Shown one piece after another: positions 54,399-63,920 of a stretch of 64,000 bases of DNA. Both the position numbers and the translations under genes were made by a program. The first letter of the stretch is position 1, and every line of letters starts with the position of its first letter. The notes below the pieces were generated by a model. That model was given only the letters and a program-made list of their open reading frames with translations. It made no database searches and had not been told where the DNA came from. This DNA is from Tetraselmis striata (Eukaryota > Chlorophyta > Chlorodendrophyceae > Chlorodendrales > Chlorodendraceae): the NCBI GenBank assembly GCA_006384855.1, contig VCJN01003090.1, forward strand, positions 1-64,000, read 5' to 3'.

Positions 54399-55583
54399 TT
54401 ATCGTCGCTGCCTTCGCGGCCGGGGCACGATGTTTGGCATTATCGGCGGAAGGGCCGCCCTGCTTGTCGATGCGCCGTCATTCCGCCCAGAATTGAAATT
54501 GGCTTGAGATTCGTACGGCACCATTTCTCCGTCGCCTGATGCGAAGCCTCTAACCGGGCGTTTCCCCTTTCTGATATCCTCCTTCTTGTTCCCAAGAGCG
54601 ATGCTCTCTCGCAAAGCCAGCGAGGCCGCACTTGACGCAGTAGCCGTACGGGGGTTTCGCTTTGTCCCGGGCATGTTTCTGCGCCCCCGGGTCATTGCCT
54701 GGAAGGAATATCTGTCCAACTCCGGTACGTCTTGAGGACGAGGAAACACGCCGACCGGGTTGAAATGCGTTTGAGGTCCCTCGTGACCGGGTCCAAGGGC
54801 AGGCAGATCTCGAAACATGTCTACCTCGGGTACCCTGCGACCAAACACCACTTCGGGAAAAACCTCTTCAATTGTTTCAATTCGCGACCTACGGCCTTGC
54901 CTTCCGCCGTGGGCTACGCCCGATCCGTCGAATTGACGAACCCGTTCAGCAACGCTCGTGCCCCCGGCTCGCGGCCTCGCTTCGATCGCAACGCCATGCT
55001 GGTGCCCCGCCTCGACGCGCGCCGGCTCGTACAACATCGGAACGGCCTGGCTCACGGGGGCGGGGGCAGCCGGGCGCACGGGGGCGGATTGGGCTACGCC
55101 CTCCCCCCCTGCGGGGGACGTCGACGCTTCTGATATTGTGGCGACAGCGGTGGGTGGAATCGACACCGCGGCGAGCCCCTTTACCTCCGTCATCCTATCC
55201 CTTACCGGAGGTGCATCCGTTTGAGTTGAACCGGCCCTCATGCTTGGCGGCCTCGTGCCCCCGCCCCCAAAGTCGCTTTGAATGAATGACCCGTCCGGCA
55301 TGTGATTCGCGCGAATGGGTTGTCCCATCGAGTAAGTGGCGAAGCTGTGATGCATCGCGCCCCCCGCGCCGCTCCCTCCCCCCGCGCCGCCGCCGCCGCC
55401 CGCACCGCCGCCTCCCCCGGGTCCGCCTCGGCCGCCCGACACGCGCACGGTGACATTCTGAGTCACGTTCTGGTTCTTCCTGCCGCCGGCCTTGGATCCC
55501 TGCTTGCGTTTACCTCCCCGCGCCGCCGCCTTCTTCTTCGGCTCCGCTTTGCGATTGCTGGATTTCGTTGTCTTCCTCGGCAT
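54399..55583 (-). CDS. PLV Gly-rich basic protein, 394 aa
   Basis: The first 45 residues are Lys/Arg-rich (PRKTTKSSNRKAEPKKKAAA), then NQNVTQNVTVRV and a long Gly tract. The middle and C-terminus are disordered, Pro/Arg-rich and end PRPRRQRR. This layout recurs in PLV genomes next to the ATPase and suggests a DNA-condensing or core virion protein (inference). It starts in a TTAAATG context and overlaps the end of the ATPase gene by 74 nt in another frame. A short palindrome lies in frame near 55096. Confidence 0.6.
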   Translation of the reverse strand: MPRKTTKSSNRKAEPKKKAAARGGKRKQGSKAGGRKNQNVTQNVTVRVSGGRGGPGGGGGAGGGGGAGGGSGAGGAMHHSFATYSMGQPIRANHMPDGSFIQSDFGGGGTRPPSMRAGSTQTDAPPVRDRMTEVKGLAAVSIPPTAVATISEASTSPAGGEGVAQSAPVRPAAPAPVSQAVPMLYEPARVEAGHQHGVAIEARPRAGGTSVAERVRQFDGSGVAHGGRQGRRSRIETIEEVFPEVVFGRRVPEVDMFRDLPALGPGHEGPQTHFNPVGVFPRPQDVPELDRYSFQAMTRGRRNMPGTKRNPRTATASSAASLALRESIALGNKKEDIRKGKRPVRGFASGDGEMVPYESQANFNSGRNDGASTSRAALPPIMPNIVPRPRRQRR

Positions 55584-56277
55584 TTAAGTTAATACGATCA
55601 AATTTCTTGTAGAATAAGCTTTTCTCGACATCGCAGAACAGGAAGTCGTACCTTTCCCTGAACACAAAGCGCAGGAGGCTGTCCGCGGTGTGAGGGTCGA
55701 GGAATATCAGCTCCTTGAATATGGCCTCGTACTCGCGCTTGTTACGGGGTTTCAGCATGGCAAAGTGCGAGATGGTTTTTCGCACGGGCAGCGGGATGGC
55801 GTTAAAGCTCTGTACGAGCATCAATATCGAAGTGCGAAGGTGGCGACGATTGTAGATTATCAGCTTCATGAGCCGCTGCACGTCCCTATCTTTGAGCGCC
55901 GCCGTCTGGTCGTCTATCACGAGGAGCGAGAACTCTTCCTCGTCCGAAGCCGTCTTCAGTTTCTCGTGAATGCCATCGAGGGTGGACCAATCCAGCTCGT
56001 CGTAGCACTTGTCGTGCTTTTTGAATATTTTGACATCGAGCGAGGCAAGCGAATGGGGCGGCATGACGAGGTGCACGTGCTTGAACGCCTGGAAGTACAT
56101 CTGCGGGCTCCGCAGCATGTTGACCATCAACGACATCTTCCCGCTCCCCGCGCTTCCGATGAGCGTCATGAAGAACGACTTGTCGGGCAAGGGGCTCTGG
56201 ATTTGAGGGTGGATCTTAACGTCGCACTTGAACTTTGGGGGCTTCATTACAATCTTCGACCGTTTGTCGATGTGCAT
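55510..56277 (-). CDS. PLV FtsK/HerA-type genome-packaging ATPase, 255 aa, altered Walker A
   Basis: Walker A reads IGSAGSGKMSLMVNML (about residues 39-54), with Met where Thr or Ser should coordinate Mg-ATP. The codon is ATG, one C-to-T change from ACG, at a CpG. Walker B is LLVIDDQ (about 117-123). An arginine-rich sensor region follows (YNRRHLRTSILMLVQSF), with the typical PLV ending RFVFRERYDFLFCDVEKSLFY. The protein pumps DNA into capsids in this virus group. Length is normal. With the Walker A change the enzyme is probably inactive or impaired. Confidence 0.85.
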   Translation of the reverse strand: MHIDKRSKIVMKPPKFKCDVKIHPQIQSPLPDKSFFMTLIGSAGSGKMSLMVNMLRSPQMYFQAFKHVHLVMPPHSLASLDVKIFKKHDKCYDELDWSTLDGIHEKLKTASDEEEFSLLVIDDQTAALKDRDVQRLMKLIIYNRRHLRTSILMLVQSFNAIPLPVRKTISHFAMLKPRNKREYEAIFKELIFLDPHTADSLLRFVFRERYDFLFCDVEKSLFYKKFDRINLNAEEDNEIQQSQSGAEEEGGGAGR

Positions 56278-56294
56278 GCCTTATTTTAGTTTAA

Positions 56295-56735
56295 TCAAAC
56301 GATTATCACCGAGTCGTAAAAGTCAGCTCGCTCTTCATACCGCGGCGCCGGCTCGGTGGGCTCCTCCTGCCGCTTCGGCTTGGTCGCCCTAGGCGGCGCC
56401 CGCGGCTTCCGCTTGCGGGGCGGCTCGGGCTCGGGCTCCCCCGCGGGGGGGGAGGGCTTCTTCTTCCACGCCCCGCTCTTGAAAAACTCGGAATCGATAA
56501 ACTCGTCTATTGCGCTTAGGCCAACCTGAGGCGGTCGAGAAGCCCTAGCTGCCACCTGCTGGTCTCCCTCGCCTGCTGAAGCTCCGCCTTTGCTTCCTGG
56601 AGCTCCGCCACTCTTTCTCGGAGCTCTGCGCTTTGCGACAACATGCTTTTGCGGCATTTCCAGACCGTCGTCAGATAGCTCGCTATCCCGATCGCTTGGA
56701 GGGTCTTGACAAGCCAACTCATCATCATATTGCAT
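56295..56735 (-). CDS. PLV Pro/Lys-rich protein, 146 aa, unknown
   Basis: Acidic start (QYDDELACQDPPSDRD), basic Pro-rich middle and end (EPPRKRKPRAPPRATKPKRQ), and one ordered-looking segment, LSAIDEFIDSEFFKSGAWKKK. The SPPAGEPEPEPP linker is encoded by the same short palindrome found in the integrase gene. It precedes the ATPase on the same strand and is divergent from the gene at 56762. Function unknown. Confidence 0.5.
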   Translation of the reverse strand: MQYDDELACQDPPSDRDSELSDDGLEMPQKHVVAKRRAPRKSGGAPGSKGGASAGEGDQQVAARASRPPQVGLSAIDEFIDSEFFKSGAWKKKPSPPAGEPEPEPPRKRKPRAPPRATKPKRQEEPTEPAPRYEERADFYDSVIIV

Positions 56736-56761
56736 CGATATTTGATCTCACGAAACATAAA

Positions 56762-57415
56762 ATGGCGTCCGGGATCGGCGAAGTGCGGCTCTACCACAAC
56801 ACGGCCAACACCATCCCCGTGGGGGTATACGACGATATCACCTCGCAATTCACCGTCGGGTCGACGAGCGACGCCGCCAACCTCGTGAAGGGCGGTCTCA
56901 GCCCCGGGACGCAATATTGGTTCTGGGTGGAGGTTATCGATGTCGCTGGGAACGAGTCCGCCATCCTGCCGCTCGGGAGCATAACGACGGCGGTTGCAAC
57001 GCCAACTGAGTGGGTTTTTGAAGTATCGGTTAAACAAAGCGCGGGATTTGCGCAGTGCATGGAGATAGAGCAAACCAACCCCGCGGTCCCGTGGACGATT
57101 ACCTCAACCGATATTACGAGCATGGCAACGCCCGGCGATGGCGGGGACCAAACCGTCGGGCAAGCAAAGGCTCTGTTGACAGACGGCATCAACAACAATA
57201 CGGGGGCAAGGGCGTATTGGCAAGCAACCAGCGGTTTAATGCTCTTTAAATTGACGGGCGTGGGCGGTGATAGCGCTGCGACTTTTAGGATGCATTGGAT
57301 CTCGCCCGCTCACACGCCTGGCCTACGGATTTCGCGCGACGGCGTCGAGATACTCAACCAAGGAGCTAACGGGGGGAGCTCGGCGTCTGGCATCAACGTT
57401 GTGAATTATCTATGA
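56762..57415 (+). CDS. PLV fibronectin-like surface protein, 217 aa
   Basis: ATG 56762 is in an ATAAAATG context. Residues 1-80 form a fibronectin III-like sandwich ending LSPGTQYWFWVEVIDVAGNE, closely paralleling the gene at 50768. Residues 85-217 form a beta-rich second domain (WVFEVSVKQSAGFAQCMEI..LRISRDGVEILNQG) of jelly-roll or carbohydrate-binding style. It stands alone at the right end next to the TIR. Probable attachment protein. Confidence 0.65.
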   Translation: MASGIGEVRLYHNTANTIPVGVYDDITSQFTVGSTSDAANLVKGGLSPGTQYWFWVEVIDVAGNESAILPLGSITTAVATPTEWVFEVSVKQSAGFAQCMEIEQTNPAVPWTITSTDITSMATPGDGGDQTVGQAKALLTDGINNNTGARAYWQATSGLMLFKLTGVGGDSAATFRMHWISPAHTPGLRISRDGVEILNQGANGGSSASGINVVNYL

Positions 57416-57448
57416 ATCACTCCAGCCCTCACAGCGCACGTTGACAAA

Positions 57449-58792
57449 CGCTATGAGGAGGGCTATTCGCCGTTTGAGGGCGGATTCCAAACGATGAGTT
57501 CCTAGTTAGCGGCGAGAATGGACTTCGCGGCAAGAATGGACTTCGCGGCGACAATGGACTTCGCGCGGTGCGTTTGAGAGTCTCGCGCGGTGCGTTTGAG
57601 AGTCTCGGTGCGTTTGAGAGTCTCGGTGTGTTCTGCCTAAGTACTGCACCGAGTCACGCGCTCTTCGGCTCAAGGACCGAGCGAGCCCGGCGGCGCGGCG
57701 AAAGAGCGGCGGGATGCGTGGCATCATTTTGCCACTACCAGTGGCATCCAGTGGCGTTTTGCCACTGCTGGAAAGACCACGGACTCCCCGGAAACACGTA
57801 GGAATCCACATGGAAAATGATAGTTTAAAAAAGTAGTGGCATAGTGGCATTTTTAGAAGAAAAAGAATCCTACGGGAGGACCATGTTCCTCCGCCGGTAC
57901 AACCCCTCTTGGAATCTGAAATGCAACTAAAAAATGCCACTTTGCCACTGCTGGAAAGCCGCTCGGGGGCACCCGCGTTCAGCTGGATAACCTAGCTGCA
58001 GTGGCGCCAGTGGCAACTCACCCGGCGTGCCACTGGTCTTTGCCACTGGTTTTTTCCACATTGACCAAAGACCGCGCACTTCCATAAAAGCCGCGCGGGG
58101 AGGTAGGTGCAGCATCATTTCCACCACGCCCACACCAAACACTCGCTACAATACCCCCACCGCTTTTGACCAATCGCCATGGCGTGCACGAAGGCCGATG
58201 AGCTTCCCCCGAAGATTCAGCGCGAGCTTGCACAATACGTCGAGCGGTTCAACGAGTGGAAGAAGATGTGCAACACGATGAACCGCCTTGATCGGACTAT
58301 GAAGGAGTACATGATCGAGAACAAGATTGACTACATTGAAGACGAAGGTGTGCAACTGTCCATGGCGCACCCAAAACGATGGATGCTTGACCAGTCGCTC
58401 ATCGATGATATCGACCAATACAAGGTGGAGAAGAAGATCAACATCTTGACGGTGGACATAGACGACGACAAAGTGGCCGCAAAGCGCGCGCGCGTGGAGC
58501 AGGAAACTGCTTATAGCGAAGCATAGAAACAGTTTCCGGAGTATTTGTCTCCGATGTAATCGTCTTCGCTTCATATGAATGTAGAATCTTGTGACCGCAC
58601 ACATAATCTCGTGACCGCACATAACATCACGTGTTTGCACATAACACCTTGTGAGTGCACATAATGTATAATGTATAACCATTATGTATTGTAGCAAATT
58701 GTTTAATTTTCATTTTTAATATTTAATGTTTATTATACATAACAAATACATAGCAAATACATAGCATATACACAGCCTTAAATATATAATAT
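57449..58792. repeat. Right terminal inverted repeat of the PLV
   Basis: About 200 bp shorter than the left TIR because the 18-bp array has only about three units. It instead has three copies of GGTGCGTTTGAGAGTCTC (57578-57630), where the left TIR has one. It includes the intact TIR gene, the GTGGC-rich unit at 57726-58052 and, at the inner edge, a 3' scrap of the 109-codon gene (RYEEGYSPFEGGF then the stop). Confidence 0.92.
58179..58526 (+). CDS. TIR-encoded helical protein, 115 aa (intact copy)
   Basis: It begins ACTKADELPPKIQRELAQYV and is almost entirely helical with a likely coiled coil (residues 15-60), followed by GVQLSMAHPKRWMLDQSLID and a Lys-rich C-terminus. No family known to me. 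A gene in the TIR is duplicated and close to the genome ends, so a role in terminal replication or early regulation is possible. The left copy has a stop at codon 52, which leaves this as the only functional version. Confidence 0.65.
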   Translation: MACTKADELPPKIQRELAQYVERFNEWKKMCNTMNRLDRTMKEYMIENKIDYIEDEGVQLSMAHPKRWMLDQSLIDDIDQYKVEKKINILTVDIDDDKVAAKRARVEQETAYSEA

Positions 58793-58869
58793 ATATATAT
58801 GTATATATATATATATACCCAAGCAAGCCAACCGCATTATTCAAATTCAATCATATGATGTGTTCTCCC

Positions 58870-59485
58870 TGTAACAATCGAGGCGACATCCGCCTCAAAA
58901 GCACAATGCTTGTCACACGGTAGCGCGACTACGTGGTATCGTATATATACTCATCGTCGCAACCTCAGGTACACATTGTACTCGTTGATTCGTAGCGTCC
59001 ATAGACGTCTTAATTGTCACACTACAGTCCCCCCCTGCTGCGAGACATAGGCTTCAGTAGTCGGGATCGAAACGGTGGTCAAGGTCCCCAGATCGAGAAT
59101 AAAAACCCCGAAACCAGTGTAACAATCGAGGCGACATCCGTCTCAAAAGCACAACGCATGCAACACGGAAATGTGATATCGTATGTATATACTCGTCGCA
59201 ACCTCAGGTACACATCGTACTTGTTCGTAGCATCCATAGACGTCGCAATTGTCACAGTGCAGTCCCCCCTTGCGAGACACAGGCTTCAGTAGTAGGGATC
59301 GAAACGGTGGCCTCAAGGTCCCCAGATCGAGAACAAAGGCTCCGAAACATTGTAACAATCGAGACGAAATCCACCTTAAAAGCACAACGCACGCCACACG
59401 GCAACGTGATATCGTATGTATAAATGCACCCTATGTACACATCACACACGTACTCGTAGCGTATACATACATCGTAATTGTCACA
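58870..59485 (-). mobile_element. Tandem TRIM-like array: three LTRs, two internal segments
   Basis: Read on the minus strand, LTRs TGTGACA..GTTACA lie at 59485-59351, 59256-59118 and 59021-58870 (135-152 bp). The two internal segments (about 95 bp) each begin with a primer-site-like GTTTCGG, contain a TTTCGATCCC box, and end in CTCGCA..GGGGGG before the next LTR. This layout (LTR-internal-LTR-internal-LTR) is known for TRIMs formed by LTR recombination. It is the same clan as 1382-1889 and 5337-5768 but clearly diverged. It lies 78 bp from the provirus end. Confidence 0.75.
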
Positions 59486-59841
59486 CCCCAAGCACTGGCG
59501 GACTACATGGAACCCCAGTAGTAGCGGGAGGCGAATATATTGTGTATATTTCGACCGCACATCCTGCTTGCACCCATCCCTAATTCACAGTGAGACGATT
59601 TGTAAGCGGCTGCTGGCGTCATCCAGTCAATAATGATGATATCTTATACCTTTAAATAAGCACATCGACTAGCGATATACAGTGATGTCACGCCACATAG
59701 CCACACCGTACATCTGTATATAATCTGTAGTATAATAATTGTGGTAGCTAGCTGGCTCAAGTGTCATTGCCCATGGCAGGTACACCTACAGAGTTATCCC
59801 TCCACTGGGTACGAAATTGCAAAACTACATACTGCCGTGCG

Positions 59842-61433
59842 TGTTGGAATCTGCCCGATACCCTAGCACCGGCCGGGCACATGTCCCGCGCGCCTTTGCG
59901 CGCGCGTGCCTGTCTCCCGGCCCGCCGGGGGCTCTGCTTTCACTCTCTTCCTGTCCACAGTCCCCGCTGCTCGAGCCCGGCTCGCTGCTCCCACTGTAAG
60001 ATGCTCCGAGCACTTCCACTCACCATCACCTCCGCGGTTGAGCCGTTTAGGTTATGGGCCCTCACACGTCACGTGGGCGCGAGCGGGGTACAGGGAGAAG
60101 TCCGTGCGTTCGGCGCACGTCCGGAGTCGTTCGAAAAACGGCCGAGGCGGCTGCCACAAGGGCGCCGAAAACTAGCCCGCAAGGGGCGAGGGATGCACGC
60201 TGAGCCTACGGGGGCAGTACACAACCCTCCCGACACCGTATCGGGGTTCCGCCTACCGGCCCGAGTGAGCCAGCCTCCGGGGCTGCGCTCAACATACCGT
60301 ATCGGGGTTCCGCCTACCGGCCCGAGAGAGCCAGCCTCCGGGGCTGCGCTCAACAGACAAGTCCCCGGGATTTTGTCAAACCACTGCTGTACTTAGCTTT
60401 TAGATTCAAACTTCAAAAATAGAATTCGAAAACACACCTTGCGTCGAGCCAGGCAGTCACACGTCGTGGTTCCACTAGCAATACCGGAGGCATACGGCGA
60501 AACGACCTGCGAGCCCGCTGGTGGCTTTTGCTTACTGGAGGGACCCCCGGACGACCGTCGCGGAGCTGCTGTGCGGACCCTTGGACCCCGGACAGCGATA
60601 ACACAGTGGAGCGTTTCAGCGGAGCGCGTCGTTTACCAGTCATCCAAGATCGTCGCACCGAGAACCACACGCGAACCGCCCAGGCGCCTACCTACCCAGG
60701 TCCCGCCTATCACGTCCTGCCTGCCACCTTCGACGGGGTGAACGACCATTGTGGTGGTGCTGGCTACTCGCCGACCGCGCGTATGGGGCTAGCAACTGCG
60801 AGGCAGCACTGCTACTGGGTGCCAGCAGCTAAGCTACGAGCAGCCCGCCCCGTGCTCCCCCGCCTGCGCGTTGGCTACCAGCAGCTCGTGCTCAGCAGCC
60901 CCCCCGCCCGCGGAGAGGCTGCCAGAAGCATCTTGCGGAGCGCACTGCCCGGCATCGCACAGGGCGCGAGGATGACGCCCTCGCGGCCTCATCACCAGCC
61001 AGCTCCGGCTCGCCAGCTCCACAGAGGGGCGACAGTACAGCACGGAGCAGTGCACGCGGAAGCGCGTTGCCCGGAAGCTATCAAGGATGTATAGAGTAGT
61101 CGCTATTAATTACTGCTACTGTTCAGTACTGTAGTATTAGATAGCGCCAGATTCCGAATATATTGTTCCAATTGCCCACAGCGGTCAAGCGGAGATGACC
61201 CCCGTAGTGTACAATTGAGGGGGCCTGTTGGAATCTGCCCGATACCCTAGCACCGGCCGGGCACATGTCCCGCGCGCCTTTGCGCGCGCGTGCCTGTCTC
61301 CCGGCCCGCCGGGGGCTCTGCTTTCACTCTCTTCCTGTCCACAGTCCCCGCAGCTCGAGCCCGGCTCGCTGCTCCCACTGTAAGATGCTCCGAGCACTTC
61401 CACTCACCATCACCTCCGCGGTTGAGCCGTTTA
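59842..61433 (+). mobile_element. Non-autonomous copia-type LTR retrotransposon (1592 bp), complete
   Basis: Nearly identical 208-bp LTRs at 59842-60049 and 61226-61433 (TGTTGGAATC..GAGCCGTTTA) are flanked by a perfect 5-bp target duplication GTGCG (59837-59841 and 61434-61438). GGTTATGGGCCC directly after the left LTR is complementary to the anticodon region of initiator tRNA, the half-tRNA primer site used by copia. A GAGGGGGCC polypurine tract precedes the right LTR. The 1176-bp interior encodes nothing recognisable, but has a 62-bp tandem duplication (60237-60355). The LTR match and intact duplication imply a young insertion. Confidence 0.88.
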
Positions 61434-61438
61434 GTGCG

Positions 61439-61809
61439 CGCTGCAATATTGCAAGCATGAACGAGCCCAGGATGCGCAATGGCCATCATCGGCTGACATG
61501 AGCCTGGCAGCCGGTTGCAATCGTAGGAGCACAACATCCTGACAGGGCATGTGGCTGGGAGCTGTGAATCGATACGGTAGCCCAAAAATACACCGGAGCA
61601 GGCCGGTGAGGCAGTCATGGTCCTACAGACTAGACGGTCAACTATGATAACTGCCTACCAAAATCAGTGCCTCAACATGGTTTGGGTTCGATGATGGCTG
61701 CTAGGGAGCCCGCCGAGACGGGCGTTCACAACTTGGGGACCAAGAGAGCGCTACGTTCATGACCACCGCCATGCCGGTGACCGAGCATAGCCGCTACCCG
61801 CGCGCCTCC
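61439..61809. other. 3' flank of the aldolase gene
   Basis: Unique sequence downstream of the aldolase stop. No gene or repeat seen. It probably includes the aldolase 3' untranslated region. Confidence 0.4.
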
Positions 61810-63888
61810 TCAGTACTTGTAGTCCTTTACGTACAGCGACTCGCCGGCGGCCTCCATGGGCGCCTTGCCGAGGGAGGCAAGCCCGTTGGCCTCGGCGCGC
61901 TTGAGGAGTGCCGCCTGCGCGGCCCCGACGTTCTTGGGCTTGCCGCCCCAGGCCTTGAGCACGCTTGCCTGCAGCGCGCGGCCAAAGGAGAAGGACAGCA
62001 CCCAGGGGCGCCCTTCCAGCTTGTTGATCTCGTTCAGGTGCGCGGTCGCCTCCTCCTCGCTCTGGCCGCCGCTGAGGAACATTATGCCCGGAACGGCGGG
62101 CGGCACCGAGCGGCGCAGCGCCTGCACCGTCAGCGCGGCCGCGTAGCGCGGGTCCACCTTGGGGGCCTCCGCGCCAGGCAGGACCATGTTGGGCTTAAGC
62201 AGCGTGCCCTCCAGCAGCACGTGGTTGTCGTTGAGGGCCTTGTAGCAGGCGGCGATGACGCGCTCCGTGACGGCGGCACACACGTCAATGCTGTGCGACC
62301 CGTCGGTCAGGATCTCCGGCTCCACGATCGGCATCAGCCCGTGCTCCTGGCAGATCGCTGCGTAGCGCGCCAGGCCAACCGCGTTCTGGTGGATAGACAG
62401 CTCACTCGGTTCATTCGGCCCGATCTTGAGCACCGCGCGCCACTTGGCAAAGCGCGCGCCAGCCTGGTAGTACTTGGCGCATCGGTCGCCGAGGCCGTCC
62501 AGACCCGTGGTCTCCGTCTCGCCGTCGGTGCCGGGCAGCTTGACCACGCCCTTGTCGACCTTGATCCCAGGGATGACGCCGCGCTTCTGCAGCAGCTCCA
62601 CCATCGGGGTGCCGTCGGCAGCCTTCTGGAACAGAGTCTCCTCGAACAGGATGACGCCGCTTATGTGCTTCTCGAAGTCGGGAGCCGTGAAGAGCAGCTC
62701 GCGTAGCGCGCGGCGGTGCGTCTCCTCGTTGGCAACGCCGATGGACGACAGCTGGGGAAGGCGCCAGGAGGAAGGTTAGTCGAGGGTGCCCTGCCATCTC
62801 TGGCGACGGGCAAAACGCGTCCCGGCGGCACCCAAGCCCGAGGCGGTGCTGCTTATATGGATGTGGTATCAACTGCTGACGACGCCGAAACGGCGTCGTT
62901 CCGCTGGCCCGGGCGGACGTTGGGGATTGTGGTCGCCACCGCCCGTCAAGTGTGATTTCGGGCGTTGCAGTGCTGTCGATAGTGCGCGACCAGAGCAGAT
63001 GCCTCGAAATGGCCGGGCTCCGGCTCTTGCTAGTCGCGAAGCTAGAGTGGTGCGAGCGGAGGCTGCGCTTGGGGCGGTCGCTTCACCGTTTGAGGTTTTA
63101 TGCAGTCCGCGGGAGCCGGACTGCTATAATTGTTATAAGGAACACCGGCAATCCTTACATCGTCATCACGCTATCGGACGAAGAATAGACGGACGACTAC
63201 CGAATACAGATTTGCAAGTACATGGATCATGGGTGCTGAGTGGCCAAGCCGCGTATCCGATATGTCCACTACTCCAGCAGTCCAGCTCCATTGGACAGCG
63301 ACCAAGTCTCCATGTGAGACATGCCGCAAGGAAAGGCGTATCGGAGCAGCAAGGCGCTACTGGATCCAATGACTGGTCACGGGTGCAAGGGGTGCCGTCG
63401 CCCGTCCAGCGAGCGATGCCTCGATGAAAAACAAGTTCCTAAAACTCCAGAAAAGGCCCCAAAAATTAGCGCACGCACGACGCGGTTACGGAAATCGGAA
63501 GACGGCGCGCTTACGTGGAGGTCGCAGCATATAGCGGCATAGCGCTGTCATTGCGTCCCGCTGCGGAATACTGATTACAGCCGCAACATTCCAGAAATCC
63601 ATACAGGAAACAAGAAGGAAATCCAGCTACGGGCGGGATACTCGTACCCGGGAATTTGTTTTCTAGCCTCATTTCCCGGATAGGTTCCTAATCTGGCGCA
63701 CGCTGTACTTGAAAATACAGGCAGTATTTTGTGAAGCATCGTCACCGCCGCCCGCAAATCAGAAGGTAGTCGCCGCGTCGCGCTGTCCTCGTGCGCTATC
63801 CAGTTGGCAGAGCGCAGCGGGAGAGCTGCGCGCTGATATGTGCCCAATGCGCGCAGAGAAGACAGGCGGGCAGGGGAGGGAACGGAAA

Positions 63889-63920
<32 letters not shown>

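Larger units (their letters stand above)
39043..58792. mobile_element. Integrated Polinton-like virus (PLV), about 19.7 kb
   Basis: It is bounded by long terminal inverted repeats (39043-40581 and 57449-58792) whose outermost match is GATATTATATATTTAAGG. It encodes the PLV core set: major capsid protein, putative penton, packaging ATPase, TV-Pol-like/SF3 helicase protein, tyrosine integrase, fibre and surface proteins, and a methyltransferase. I recognise no family-B polymerase, RVE integrase or adenovirus-type protease, which separates it from classical Mavericks and fits algal PLVs. There are no introns and almost no homopolymer tracts, unlike the host flanks. Several genes are damaged (see the entries), so it is probably not competent on its own. 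Confidence 0.92.

Noticed and set aside
39043..58792. Classical Maverick/Polinton or mavirus-type virophage
   Set aside because: I recognise no protein-primed family-B polymerase, RVE integrase or adenovirus-like protease. The tyrosine integrase and TV-Pol-like/SF3 protein fit PLVs better.
60528..61094. 188-codon frame inside the copia-type element
   Set aside because: Low-complexity, no gag or pol motif, and two other frames are equally open over the same GC-rich stretch.
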